DNA of 64,000 bases from contig CM069452.1 in the NCBI GenBank assembly GCA_035610835.1, positions 62,954,368 through 63,018,367 of the forward strand. The letters run 5' to 3'. Below the pieces are notes generated by a model, which had not been told where the DNA came from, did no database searches, and worked only from the letters and a program-made list of their open reading frames with translations. The position numbers and the translations under genes were made by a program. Numbering within the stretch: position 1 is the first letter of the stretch; each line of letters begins with the position of its first letter. The stretch is from Ophiura sarsii (Eukaryota > Echinodermata > Ophiuroidea > Amphilepidida > Ophiuridae). Shown here piece by piece: positions 34,777-47,554 of this stretch.

Positions 34777-35287
34777 GAAAATAGTTGTTCTTGGATGTCA
34801 ATTTGTCCCAGAGCTTTGGTAAGAAAATAAGATCAGAGGACACAAACTATATTAACAATCGTAACAATAACTAAAATGGCTATCTGATTTGATCAGAGTG
34901 AGCTTGAAGTCACAACTGTAGTGTACGACTTTACGTCTTGTACAACACATCAAACTTAGAGTAATTTGGTCATCAGTTGGTATTGTTCATCTTTTTCATT
35001 TTGCAACACTATCATCTGACCCATGTTACATAGCAAGATATCAATATCATGTCCTGGACTAGAAAATTATTGATGAAAATATCTGACGTCCCAGTTGAAA
35101 TGTTAGTCAATGGCATAGCTCTTGTCTATGACTGTAATGTATTGTATGTGTCAGACTCAGAGTTAATGAAACTGCATCATTCATGATAATGCACACAAAG
35201 GAAATACAAAAAATACCCGCAAAAATATAACTTTTTATAAGATCATTCATGATGATATTATTATATATCATGTATAAAATACATGAT
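34777..35287 (-). other. Presumed upstream intron of SLC27A
   Basis: The acceptor 7 nt upstream of the ATG implies that this stretch is intronic and that a leader exon lies further right. No convincing leader exon or promoter was located. Confidence 0.4.
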
Positions 35288-35632
35288 TATAGATGAGGTG
35301 ACCGTTGTTTACATTTATGACGCCCTCTGTTGATTTGAGACAAAACACACCGGGCAAGAGTTCCTATAGTTTACATATCAGGTTTTCTAACTAGATTGTG
35401 GTGTTACAGCAAATTGTTATCAAAACTATCAAAACTGTCTTTAATCTTGCTTAGGACTGCTATAAGCTATAGCATTTCACAAAAAAAAAATTTTAAAAAA
35501 TGAGTTTTACAATTCATTAGAAAGAAATTTCATGTTGTCTTCATTAACTTTACTGTATATTTTGCCCGGAGGGAATCAACAGAGGGTGTCCCATTTGTAA
35601 ACACACAACGTCACCGGTCACCCCATCTATAG
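35288..35632. mobile_element. TATAGATG TIR element, copy 2
   Basis: Ends TATAGATGAGGTGACCG and, inverted, TATAGATGGGGTGACCG. CACCGGGCAAGAG and GCCCTCTGTTGAT recur inverted near the other end. Confidence 0.65.
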
Positions 35633-35850
35633 ACATTACTTACAATCTTGTGATTTATGAATGCAATGAATTAATGATATCATTTAATTATCATTCATTA
35701 TGATACAGAATAGTATCATAGTATGAGAGCTATGATACAGAGCTATCATTATGATTATGATAGGGAAGTTCATATCATATCATTGACTACAGAGGGCAAC
35801 ATTGTTTTGAAAATTTGTAGCCAAAATATGTGGAAAACTCCATGTTTACC

Positions 35851-36235
35851 TCTTTTAAAGGCATATTATGTGATCTTTTCCAGAGAGCGCCCTCTATTCA
35901 TTTTTTTTTTTTTTTAGAAAGTAGATTTCTTGCAGATTTACATTTCTGATGATAAATCATACATTCCAAGTTACAGAGCGATACGATTCCTAATTACCTC
36001 AAAATCATGGTTTTAGAGTGAATTTAGAGTGAAAATATAAATTGTCGGTATATACCACAGTTTATTTTCACTCTAAAATCATGATTTTGAAGTAATTAAG
36101 AATCGTATCGCCCTGTAACTTGGAATGTATGTACAATTTATGATCAGAAATGTAAATCTGCAAGAAAATCTTCTTTCAATTTTTTTTTCGATGTTGAGGG
36201 CGTTCCCTGGAAAGATCACATAATATACCCTTAAA
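35851..36235. mobile_element. AAAGG(C/T)ATATTATGTGATC palindromic MITE
   Basis: Inverted arms of about 170 bp, including CTTGCAGATTTACATTTCTG. TTTAAAGG/CCTTAAA at the ends allows a TTAA target. Solo arms of the family lie at 52940-53080 and 53638-53665. Confidence 0.7.
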
Positions 36236-37081
36236 TCCAGCGAAAAAGGAAGACACGAGCTGGGATGTATTCAACGATGTCTAACTTACCACACACAAGC
36301 AACTGGAGTACTGGACATCATGAAAGTATAAATGCCCATTTATTAAAGCTAAAAAAGTAAAATAGTTTAAAATTTGCATGACTTGACCAGTTTTAGCAAT
36401 ATTCTCACGGTCGCAATGATGTCACAGAATGGAATACTGGCACCTGATTGGTCAATTACAGGCAATTACCGCTGCTCCAAGTTACTCCCTGGAGTGAAAG
36501 ATTGCTTTACGGTGTGAAGTAAACAAAATCACACTTTTATATTGCAAACTTGCTCGTTATAAAAGGCTTCTTTGTTCAAAATACTACCAATAATAATGTT
36601 CTACAGCTGTGTCTCGAATAAAATTAAATGTATCGGGTCAAAAACAATTCATAAAAGACATATTTCCCAGCACCCCAGACACACTCCATGCTGAGTTTCA
36701 CTCCAGTTATCGGGAGTGAGTACGCCACATTCAACAACCGCGACCATGAGAATAACGCAAACTACTTTTGGTTATAACTTTGTGATTATTCAGCCTGCAG
36801 ACATGGCTGTTACTTTCATGGTTGAACCATCATTTCTTTTTATTGTAAAGCACTTTGTTTCCATGTATTCATTTTTCAAAGAGATGTTTTTATTTTGAAA
36901 ATGTTATGATCATGCCTAGCCCTAGGCTAGATCATTATAAGCTTACTTTACTTCACTAAAACTTTTTAGAGCGTGACAACGTTAGAACTTGATTAAGATG
37001 TCACCAAATGGCACCCAATGTTGGATGCACAAGTCCCTTGACTGTGGGATCATAAGTAGCTGGTTGGATGCAAGTCGAAAT
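36236..37081. other. Upstream region of SLC27A, no gene seen
   Basis: It contains a CCCTGGAGTGAAAG ... ACTCCAGTTATCGGGAGTGA imperfect inverted pair (36490 and 36700). The SLC27A promoter could be here, but nothing in the sequence proves it. Confidence 0.35.
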
Positions 37082-38215
37082 GGGCTATTCCAGATAATAC
37101 ATACACCCCCCCTGTGGATGACCTTTTGTTGAGTTGCACGAAAGTGATGGATTTCCAGGCTTAATATTTGTAAAATGACCGGATGTCCCTTGAATGCTTC
37201 TATTTTGTCCGGATATCCAGTGGCACAATGTCAAGCTGAATTTCAACCGGATATGATTTTTCCAGGTATTTATGCCCCCTTCGAACCCCTGTGGATGACA
37301 TGTCACCAAAGTTTTTAAAATGCCGGATATCCACAAGTGGTATTTAAAAAATATCCTGGATATCCGGTGATGATGTGCTGAAATGCCCTGTGGATGACAT
37401 GTCGCCAAATGTTTAAAAATGCCGGATATCCACAAGCTGTATTTGAGAAATATCCCGGATATCCGGTTACAATTATACTGGAATGCCCTGTGGATGACAT
37501 GTCGCCAAATGTTTAAAAATGCCGGATATCCACAAGTGGTATCTGTCAAAATATCCCGGATATCCGATGACAATTATGTGCAGCGTGATAATCGTTCGAT
37601 GCACTGCTTTTTAATTGGACCAATCGATTGGTGATACGGATGGGGAAAGTATCCGGCCTCCAGTGCGGATCATACTGGCCATGCGGAATATCCAGCCAGA
37701 TATCCGGAAATATTCAGACTGTCAGCAGAAATTCCGAAACATTCTTAAGTTTTTTTTGTATCGTATCGCATCACTGTTGATGATTCAGGATATCCGGAAA
37801 TATTTAGACTTTCAGCAGTTAGACGCCGGATATCCGGAAATATTCAGATTTTCAGCAGAAATTCTGAACATTCTTTATTTTGTATCGCATCACAGTGGAT
37901 GACTCGGATATCCAGAAAAAAATATCCAATATTTATTCTTTAGCAATATAATTATAAGTTCTAACAATATCATTCATTATTATTTATATGGGCCTTCCAA
38001 CGTAACAATAAAAGTGTGTATTTGAGTATTGAGCACCAAAGTTCCCGGATGTGTGACCAATATTCAAAAAAAATTGCCGTCCAATATTTTTAGTGTGGCG
38101 CAGAAGATGTGCGCGTTAGTATCCGCAGAGAAGGTCAGTTCGGGCTAACTTATTTAGTTTTTTATCAAAACAGTCTTTATATTAAATAATATTAATATCA
38201 AATGTCTACATTTTT

Positions 38216-38267
38216 GGGTGATACAAGAATATATTACATAAATCATATTCTTGTAATGTATCACCCT
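38216..38267. repeat. Short hairpin GGGTGATACA
   Basis: Inverted arms of about 22 bp (GGGTGATACAAGAATAT against its inverse, with one extra base pair step) around an AT loop. Confidence 0.7.
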
Positions 38268-38290
38268 CAAAGCCATTAGATATCCAGGTG

Positions 38291-39783
38291 AAAATACTGT
38301 ATACATTAATTTATAAATAATAATTTATAAGCAAAAGGCACTACATGTATAAAAAGCCCCCCTGAACATTTTGGGATTTAAGTATACATACATGTAGGGG
38401 ATATGTTGGGAATTTTTTTGGGGGATATCAAGCTGAAAAGCAGAAATGTGTTAGTTTACAATCGCATCAGTAGTCAAACCTATTACGAAACTGAGTAGTG
38501 TATTAAACAGTCTTATTTATTTTGTTCAATTTCATTTCACTTTTATAGAATTCATCCATGAATTCAAACAAGATTTCACATTGTTTACATTTCCAGCCAT
38601 CTATTTTTAGCCAACTACTGCAACAATGTAACCACAGCCAATAACCTTCATGGCCCCAGGCTAACCTCAGGTCCAGTTTGTCCTTGCAATACTGCTACAC
38701 TGCTATAGTACTAATGTACATGTGTAGTGGTGGTATTATACATAGATAGTACTTGTTGCACATTTTTGGATTTGATGGCGTGTGGATAAGCTTTATATGT
38801 GTAAACCCATTTTACGAGGTAAAATTTCACAAATCTCAACAACATTGTTTTCTGGCGTATTTCCAGCATGTTTTTGCACTAGATTATTATTGTGAATGTA
38901 TCTCAATTATTGAAATAATAAATGGATGGACTACATTAAAATTAAAATAAATCAAAAGTGAAAAAAGTATGTGCGCGAATAAAGAAGAAAAAAACCATAA
39001 TCCTGTTAGAACATCCAAGGCTACACACTGTAATGGTTTGGGTTCTGATCATTTATATGTGCCCTAAATGTACCATATTATAATTGAATGAACTTATAAC
39101 AATCAGACATTATTCATTAATTCAGTGTACAGAGTTCAAGATTATGTCAAGTTTTCTGGATGTGTGAAAAGTAAAAGAAAATAGCTGAGACTTGAGAGTA
39201 TTTAATTATAATGTTGGCAACATGCATAAAAGTTTCTAATGTTTGCATTTTGATAATATTTACATGTATTTTCTGGGTCCTAAAGTAGATTTAAATAACT
39301 AAATTTAACTAATGGGAAGTTTTTGTTGAATTGAACAACAGTGATTACTATTTAAAACATACTATATTTTTTCAGCTTCGACATGAAACAAAATTCAACA
39401 TTTATAATCACAATGAAAATAAAGATAAAACATTTATTAAAAGGGACACAATGTCATGCTGATTTTTTTTTAAATTTTAATTAATTTACTTCAGAATTCA
39501 AGATGAACATTAAAAATTGCCATTATTGTAAACACCCAGCAAAACTTGATTTAAACAATATTTTAAATATGTTGGAATACCACCCTTAACCATGTAAAAT
39601 GCTGGTTGCGGCTCTACCAGCATTTTTGAAGCGACGTTTTGTTGTACAAAAAGGGCTGATTTTTCTTAATCCTGAAGTTATAGGTGTAAGTTCCTACATG
39701 TACTAATACAATTGTAAAATTATACAAATCCCAGTTTTTATCATATAATTTTGTAATTGAGGGCGCTGCCTCCACCACATCTC
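38291..39783. other. AT-rich interior of the 37082-54882 interval
   Basis: No genes, TIRs or tandem repeats that I can support. Confidence 0.5.
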
Positions 39784-39948
39784 TTAACCCTAACCGCCGC
39801 GGCTATGTTTTTGTGGGTATCGGGGGAGGGGGGAAAAAGTACTATTTTTTAACCTGAAAATCACCCAGCACCCCCCGAGATTCGATCGCGGGACCATCCG
39901 CACCCCAGTCTGTCCCTCTACCAACTGAGCTAAACTCCAAGTGCATTT

Positions 39949-41563
39949 GGGCGATTCCATGAAAATGTGACGGAGCAAAAAAACTAAAAAATGCTCCAAA
40001 AGATTTAATTTTACATTCATGTTGTGCAAAGCCTATGCAAACGTTCAGGAAAAAAATATTGCAACCATTGACCGTTGTTAACTATGATTTTTTTAAACTT
40101 TTCTTACTTCCAAAACGGTAACACGTGTTACCGAAGCAACACTTTTTTGAAAATATTTCCTAATTGATTTGATTTTAATTGATGCCACTTATAATTTTAA
40201 TCCTACTAGTTAGGCCCTATTTAAAAATAGTAAACAATTTGATAAATTCATAACCACCACTCCACTATAAGCCATCAAAATGTCGTAACGCGTGTTACCG
40301 AACTCATATTCAGTAAAACCTGCTAAAACCTTAATTTTTTTAGAGTTAGTTATCACTATTCATGGTTTATATGTTAGTTCCATTGTCAAGGTCAAACTTA
40401 ATTTTAATTTAGAAATTAAATAAATAATATACTTGTAAAGTAAAGCTAGTAAATTATGGATTGACAAAATGTAACGCGTGTTACCGTAACACGTGTTACC
40501 GACTATTTTGCAATTTACAAAAAAGTGAGAACTTAAATTCTTGTTATTATTCTAGTATTATAAACCTTGGGTAGGTACTTGCTCACAGTAGTGACCAATT
40601 GATTGCAGGTAGGTTAGTTTAAATACACAAGCAAAACAAAGTTGGGATTTTTTTTAGTGCGTTTTTTTCCGTAACGCGTGTTACCGATAATCAGAGCGGT
40701 CTTACATTAACATGAGCTGATATTTCATATTGGTGTTAGCATGAGGATTTAGCCTAAGTCTTGGGTATTACATTACAATATAAAAGATGTAAACTTCATT
40801 CAGTCTACTTTTACAGTTATACAGGGTGTATCAACAAAATTAGGACACTTTTTGATGATGGTTTAAATCTTTGTTAAAAAAACTTAAATCACTGAAGCAT
40901 GACCAATTTTTATTTCAATGTAAAGTACAACCGATAAAGATAAAATCCTGAAGAGATGAGAAAAATCCATCATTAATTAAGGAAATTGTGACCTATTAGG
41001 CAAGGCAATCTATTTTGTAGATGGTCATTCACACAGTAACAGTAGAGTAACATGAACACGCACACAATTTATGCCAATATCATGGTAATGAACCAGCTAC
41101 AGTGGGTTCGAGAACTTTTTTAATTTGCACAGAATATGCATGCATCTGATTTGTGGATTTTAGCCAGTATTGATTTGTGCCAGAATTAAATGGATTACCA
41201 AACTAATCTTTGCTATTGACTGATAGATTATTTTCTATGTTTATCATTATTGTAACGTATTGAAACGTAAACTATGTTATTTACTGGTCTATACATGTAA
41301 ATCCATTTGTACAAACCAGTAAATGACATGGTTTACGCAAATTATGCTAGTTTTCTTATTTTTCATCGGATTGATCTCATATTTTCAGGATATCATAATA
41401 ATTAATTGTGCTTTACATTGAGATTAAATTGGTCATGGTCCAATGATTATAACAAGTATTACACCGTCATGAAAAAGTGTCCTAATTTTTTTGATACACC
41501 CTGTAGAGGGGAGAATAAAGAATGGCGCCCTAAAATGTAACGCATGTTACCGTGGAATCGCCC
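39949..41563. mobile_element. GGGCGATTCC element with GTAAC-n4-GTTAC motifs
   Basis: A 1615-bp element with ends GGGCGATTCCATG and, inverted, GGGCGATTCCACG. It is inserted in a family A SINE at an ATAT site (ATTT at 39945-39948, ATAT at 41564-41567). Six copies of a 14-bp near-palindrome GTAAC-RCGT-GTTAC lie at 40118, 40285, 40471, 40486, 40671 and 41537 (the last has CGCAT). No coding region. It contains a nested CAGGGTG element. Confidence 0.8.
40822..41503. mobile_element. CAGGGTG TIR element nested in the GGGCGATTCC element
   Basis: 682 bp with TA on both sides (40820-40821 and 41504-41505). Ends CAGGGTGTATCAA.AAAATTAGGACACTTT are inverted over about 32 bp. No coding sequence. Confidence 0.8.
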
Positions 41564-41956
41564 ATATGCGGGCAGCAACTTCCTGCCCACATATGCCTGC
41601 GGTAGGTGACGTCATCGAGGCAATGTAGCAGCATATATGCGTGGCGTTTCTGGCAGTGATGTGAGATTTAGCTGGGTTAGGGTTAATGCCCCTTTAACCT
41701 TTCAATTTGGTAAGCCTTGACTTTTGTTCATTCATAATTAAACTGATCAAATTTTATTGAGTTCTTCATGAAACAAGTTGCTTCGCCTTTCTCATTTTTT
41801 ATTGATCACTAATATTTTTAATTCTTGCCAAATCTTCACAATACTTGGGAGGGGGCTGGACATTTTTATTTTTGGTACACCCGCACTTTTTTACCCTTCT
41901 AACCAAGCCTAATTTTGTTGACCCCCTTCTTGATAATTGGACCCAAAACTTCTTTG

Positions 41957-41957
<1 letters not shown>

Positions 41958-41996
<39 letters not shown>
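41958..41996. repeat. Poly(C) tract, 39 bp
   Basis: Uninterrupted C run; the neighbouring Gly-rich ORF on the minus strand is an artefact of it. Confidence 0.9.
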
Positions 41997-43176
41997 TAGC
42001 TGAACATTTCTCTGACAGGTCCTGTTGAAGTCAAAGTCAAGAATCATAGTTATAATGTATGTAGTTATAGGGCCTTATAGATAATATAACTGGCGGCAAT
42101 TACATTTAGTGAATTGGATCTCCTAGCAAAATTAGCGAAATTAAACTGCTACTGTAAAACGGGATGAATAGGGACATGGGATAGGGACAAAAATGGGGAA
42201 AAAAATTGAAATGTCAATTTTTTGTATTTGAACTTTGATGTATATTATTTATTTTCTTTTTTCTAAATGTTTAAAGAGCAATTTAATAGTGTTCAGGAAA
42301 TGGTTCATGTAGTTGATGTGAAAGAACAAATGTGGAGCCCAGGGTATCGAGAATAAAGGTGTCCGAAAAAAACCACTAAAAAATGGTGTAGTCAAAACTG
42401 TCCTGCTCCTAACTGCATAATTTGGACAAATGAGCTAGAAATGCGCCAGGACCTCGCTTTTAAGGTTCTTCGACGTACTCTTTGACATTGGTAAGACATT
42501 TTGAAAGGATTTTACATTTCAAGTTTATTTGCATTTTCCCGTAAAATTTGTAAAATCTGGGGTCAATAGGGACAGCAACATTTTTAATGAAAATATTATA
42601 CCAACTCCATATATTTAATTTTTTGAAAGAGCAGTTTAAAGGTTTTGTATTATGTGGACATAATATCATCTTAAAAGTTCGACTCATTTGAGTACAAATT
42701 AGGACAATTATGGTCTGGATAAGTGTATAAATGTCCCTATCGACCCAGTTCTATGAACGCTTGATTTTGAAAGCTTCAATTTTTGTTATTTTGCCATTGT
42801 TGACCAGAAATGTTCATATTTCTTGTTAAAACTGCTACTATAACTTGTCTAAACATATAAATTAGTTGATTTATTTTGTTTTGTTTTCGTTATATATCTC
42901 TATCAAAATATATTGTATTTGTTTGTCGACTCGACTGAGAGCGTCATGTACCTTTGAAAATCGTGAACCACTAAGCTAAGGTTAAACGATATTTGATGGT
43001 ATAGGTGACTCTCTGATCGAGGCATGAATTTTTCTTTGTAACTTATCAACAATAACAAAAATGAATATTCTTAATACTATGTTATAAATATGTTATGATT
43101 AAGAAAATAAAAGCACGAGTGCTCCATGCACTGTGGAAACGTAAAAAAAAATTTAAAAAAAAAAAAAAATGTTATA

Positions 43177-44012
43177 CAGGGTGACCCAATAAAAAGTTTA
43201 CCCAAAATGAAAGTGATATTTTTCCACTTCCTATAATTTGATATCTGTGTTTTTTTATTTGATTATAAATAATGGGTAATGAAGCATCTACCCTGAACAA
43301 ATTATTTGTTTTGGTTGAGTGGTTTTCAAGATATGGTCCATTGAACATTACATCAGCAAAACAGACTTGTCCACGGAGCATCATTTTTCTTAGGCATGGT
43401 TAAACCACACAACTGCAACATCAAAAGTAAAATTGTGAGATAGGCTTTTAACTTATATCAAAAGTAAAGGTAAGACTTAAGATAAATTTCTTGTTTTATA
43501 TGAAATTAAGAGGACAGGACGACATCAATAACCCATTATTGATCACAGGATAAAGGACGCTGCTTTGCACGATTGGAAATTGATTTAATGTATTCATGGC
43601 ACGTCATTTTTGGAGTTATTCCATAAACAAAGACTGGTGTGTGATTTTTCGCTCCGTGTGGACGTCCTTTGTCCTGTGTAGATATCAATGATGGGTTATT
43701 GATGTCGCCCTGTCCTCTTAATTTCATATAAAAACAAGATATTTATCTTAACACTCTTTCCTTTACTTTTGATGTTGCAGTTGTGTTTGACCATGCCTAA
43801 AAAAAATGATGCTCTGTGGACAAGTCTGTTTTGCTGAAGTAATGTTCAATGGACCATATCTTGAAAACCACCCAACCAAAACAAATAACTTGTTCAGGGT
43901 AGATGCTCCATTACCCATTATTTATAATCAAATAAAAGACACATATATCAAATTGCAGGAAGTGGAAAAATATCACTTTCATTTTGGGTAAACTTTTTAT
44001 TGGGTCACCCTG
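43177..44012. mobile_element. Large palindromic CAGGGTG element
   Basis: 836 bp, TA on both sides (43175-43176 and 44013-44014). The arms of about 300 bp are near-perfect inverted copies; only the centre near 43600-43640 is unpaired. No coding capacity. Confidence 0.8.
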
Positions 44013-44564
44013 TATGTGAGTCTAAAATAAATAAATAAATATGAATGAATTAAAAAATATAAAAAAATGAACGCTTGATTGAAAGCTTCAATTTTTGTTA
44101 TTTTGCCATTGTTGACCAGAAATGTTCATATTTCTTGTTAAAACTGCTACTATAACTTTATGTCTTAAACCAACTCCAAAAGTGTGCCAAATGTACTTCG
44201 TGCTAATATTCCGAGAGATGAGGGTGCTATTTTGTTCACTTAGTATTTTTCACATTTAATGACACATAATATTTATCTCCATATTTGTAGAAAAGATGAA
44301 CATTTGATACTGAATTGTTACATACATTGTATCAATTAGAATATAAAGCTCAATTCAAAGAATAACAAGTGATATTTTATGATCTTCAAGCACCTAGATA
44401 AATCGCTACCTAAATAAGTCAAATATTTATTTCCTTGTTATTAAATTGACACGTCTAAGAAATATTGTTAAACAATAATTGTGAATAGTTATAATGGTAA
44501 AAACTAAATAAAAGTGATTGTTTGGGTTTTTCAAAACTCATTCATTATCCATATTCACCCATAT

Positions 44565-46234
44565 GGGCAATTCCATAGATTGGTGATATGACCTGAAAAT
44601 TTAAAATTCAATTTGGATGCTTATTACCCATTTTGTTTTATTGTATACACTTGTAGGTATATGGGACAATCAAATGTTTGAATGATTTGTTTGTAAATTT
44701 CAAGAAATTATCGTCGTAAGTTGGAAAATGGTTTTTTCATAAAAAATAAGTGAAAAATGTGTGTTCAGGTTATGTTGACCTCTTACATATTAATATTAAC
44801 TGTAAATATAAATATTTGTTGATTTCTGAAATGCATAATACCTTAGTTTCAAGTTACCAACTATGAAAAATACCTATGCATTGACACAAGTTGGGAGGAA
44901 TCTCCTGTGTGTCCGATGGTAATTGAAAATGTAACGTGAGTAACGATAAACATCAAATAGTTGTCCTACTCAATTGTTCTTTGCTTTTAAATTCTGCCAA
45001 ATGGAATAATAATCATACTCCAGGTACTTAATTTGAAAACAGGAAATATAATGGGCTATGTATAGTTTTATTAAAATGGCAGAGGTTTGAAAACTGTAAC
45101 GTGAGTAACAATTGTAACATGAGTAACAAAAATGTAACGTGAGTAACGGCCTAAAATGCATTGTAGCAATAAGAAATGGATCTCTTTTTGCTTTTACTGC
45201 ACTTAGTTTTATTCATTTATCAGTCTTATGTCAGTCTGGCACTTCCATCACTTCATACGCAATATTTCCAGGGGTCATTGCGTGTCTTTCCAAGTTTTTC
45301 AACAAGTAAAACAGTAACTTTGTCCTCTGAAAGTCACTTTTGAAGGAAAATATTCAATTTTGTTGGTTACAAAGTGTTAAATATACATGCATAGCTTATG
45401 TACACAAATATTGTAGAGCATTTTCTGCATATTTCTTGCGTTCATCGTTCCTAAGTTCTAAAATATTGATTTTTGCGCAAAGGTGCTGAATTCGGCAACC
45501 TTGATAACTATGGTGTAATTCATCAATTATATGCAAATATTTTCACCTAACACTTGTTAAACATAATGTTAAGTTTCAAAAAAGAAAATAGCTCTCAAAT
45601 TGTTTCTGTTTTAATGCAAAATGATACCATTTTCATCAAGATATTGTGGATGTAACAGGTAGAGAGTTTGCAAAATGTCCTGTGAACTTGTCTCGCGGTC
45701 ATAATTGACTGTTTGGAGACATAATAACATTTTGGGAAATTGAATACATCATGCCAAGACTATTTCATAACATTTTGAGCTAATCTGCATGAGCTATATA
45801 AATACAATTTGAATTTGCAAAAACAAGTAACGTGAGTAACGTAACTTGAGTAACAGCTATTTTGGTCAATTTTCTGAAAAGTGTTTGTCTAATCAGATTA
45901 GTTTCACCTTGCATTTGTAGATCTTAATGTTAGCTTTATCAACCATGTTAAACTTGTTTCCAAAAATATCCTGTATGAGGACACTTTGTGAATGAAGGCT
46001 TGTTGCCATTTTATGATGGCCAATCAAATGTAACGTGAGTAACAAAAGTGTTTTCCTTCTCACTCGCAAGTCATGTCTTGTATTGCAATTCTAATTGCAT
46101 ATAAAGTTAATGTTGGGTCTTGTGTAACTACTGCAGAAAAAATAATTCTGTCAAGCTTGTTCTTCTAAAAAATATGGCACTTCCAAAAGTGTAACGTAGT
46201 GAAAAAGCGTAACGTGAGTAACATGGAATTGCCC
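44565..46234. mobile_element. GGGCAATTCC element with GTAAC-n4-GTAAC motifs
   Basis: A 1670-bp element with ends GGGCAATTCCAT, flanked by ATAT on both sides (44561-44564 and 46235-46238). Eight copies of GTAACRTGAGTAAC or close variants lie at 44931, 45096, 45114, 45134, 45827, 45841, 46030 and 46209. No open reading frame of note. Confidence 0.8.
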
Positions 46235-47554
46235 ATATGCAGAATAAAACAGGTAAAAACTCTTCAAATCTAGTGATTTTCCTACCCAGAATAATGCTGT
46301 CCCTATTGACCCCGACATCGGGGCGAATAGGGACACCGACCTTTGTAAGAAAAAAATATATACCCATCACATATTTTAAATAATTTATAGTGGCAGTTCA
46401 AAGACATTATAGATGGACATAATAATGTGCTAAACAGTTTGGCTCATGAGGCTACATTAAAAAAAACTACAATCTAGAGAGTGCTGAAACTGTCTACCCC
46501 GTTTTATGGTAGCGTATTATGACGTGTTAAAATCTGGGACCTAGGAAAGCCTTTGATTTCAATCACAAATCCATCTAAAGAACTTGACCAAGTCTTGTCA
46601 TTTGTTTCTAAGCATGTCTCAATTAAAATTGGTTATATTCATGACATTTGATGACAAATGATAATTGCTAAATGCCTGAGGACGTGGATGCTGTCACCAA
46701 AATAACACCTCCTGCAGCCATTTATAAATCTTGCAGATAAACTAAAATTGAGCAATACCTAAACAAATAGTGCATCCAAAGGCAAGATACAGTTTTACCA
46801 CTAGACACCTTTTAGTAGCCACTGAGCTATTTTAATACCAAAATCTACCAGACTACAGGAGAACTGATCTCGGTCGCCGGCAGACCAGAAGGAGACAGGC
46901 CGTTAGAAATCAGTGTATACTAAGGTCGTGATTGACCGATTCCAGTTCTATACTAGAGATGCTATATTAAGACTTATATTTAATATCAAAAATTTATCTT
47001 TTAACTTTTACAATCTGAAAAAAGCACTGATATCTAAAACATTCTTCTCAAGGATCTATGCTAAAACCAACTGGAATTCAACATCTGATCGGAATTTCAA
47101 TAATTGTCATAAGTCACACTTTTGGGCTTTCCCAGTTAGCGTACATAGCCAGGGTCACTTGTCAGGGGTTGTCTTCAAACCTGGCTAAAAAAAATAAAAT
47201 TGCATGGTCACAATCATGAATTTACCAACGGGGTATTTTTAGGAGGGAGGGGCAATGGCCCCCTGCCCCCAGGCTACGCCGTGGAAAATGACACCTTTTC
47301 AATCAGAAGCAAGCAAGGATTGCTTAAAAGGTGATAGAGCTATGCAGCCTGCCGTTTAGTTATCTCTTGGGCATTTTATTGAAACATGAAAAAAGATAGC
47401 TTATTATTATACCTTAGACCAACAAAAAAAAATGTGTTACCCTCAGCGACCAACCCTAAAATCGTAAAAACTAGTGTTGCATTTTTTGTTCCCAATTTGT
47501 TTCCCCAATTTTTTCTTCTTTTCATTTTTCAATTTTCTAGATTTAAATTTTTAA

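Larger units (their letters stand above)
39784..41686 (-). mobile_element. Family A tRNA-headed element with telomere-like inverted ends, interrupted by a nested element
   Basis: Ends are TTAACCCTAACC and GGGTTAGGGTTAA, inverted. On the minus strand the tRNA-like head has box A TAGCTCAGTTGGTAGAG and box B GATCGAATCTC (39880-39935). Removing the 39949-41563 insertion and its 4-bp duplication leaves about 284 bp, the size of the other two telomere-ended families. Confidence 0.75.
42148..46513. mobile_element. Outer TIR element with repeated CAATAGGGAC motifs
   Basis: Ends GCTACTGTAAAACGGGATGA and, inverted, GCTACCATAAAACGGGGTAG. Inside its own sequence, variants of GGGTCRATAGGGAC recur near 42165, 42558, 42733, 46302, 46325 and 46493. 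It is interrupted by the elements at 43177-44012 and 44565-46234. A 95-bp direct repeat (42756-42855 and 44067-44158) brackets the first of these. Confidence 0.6.

Noticed and set aside
37085..37902. ORFs rich in CGYP/SGYPGY or PDIRKYS repeats
   Set aside because: Translations of the GGATATCC motif array in the left arm of the large TIR element, seen on both strands.
41799..42047. Poly-Gly protein on the minus strand
   Set aside because: Created by the 39-bp poly-C run.
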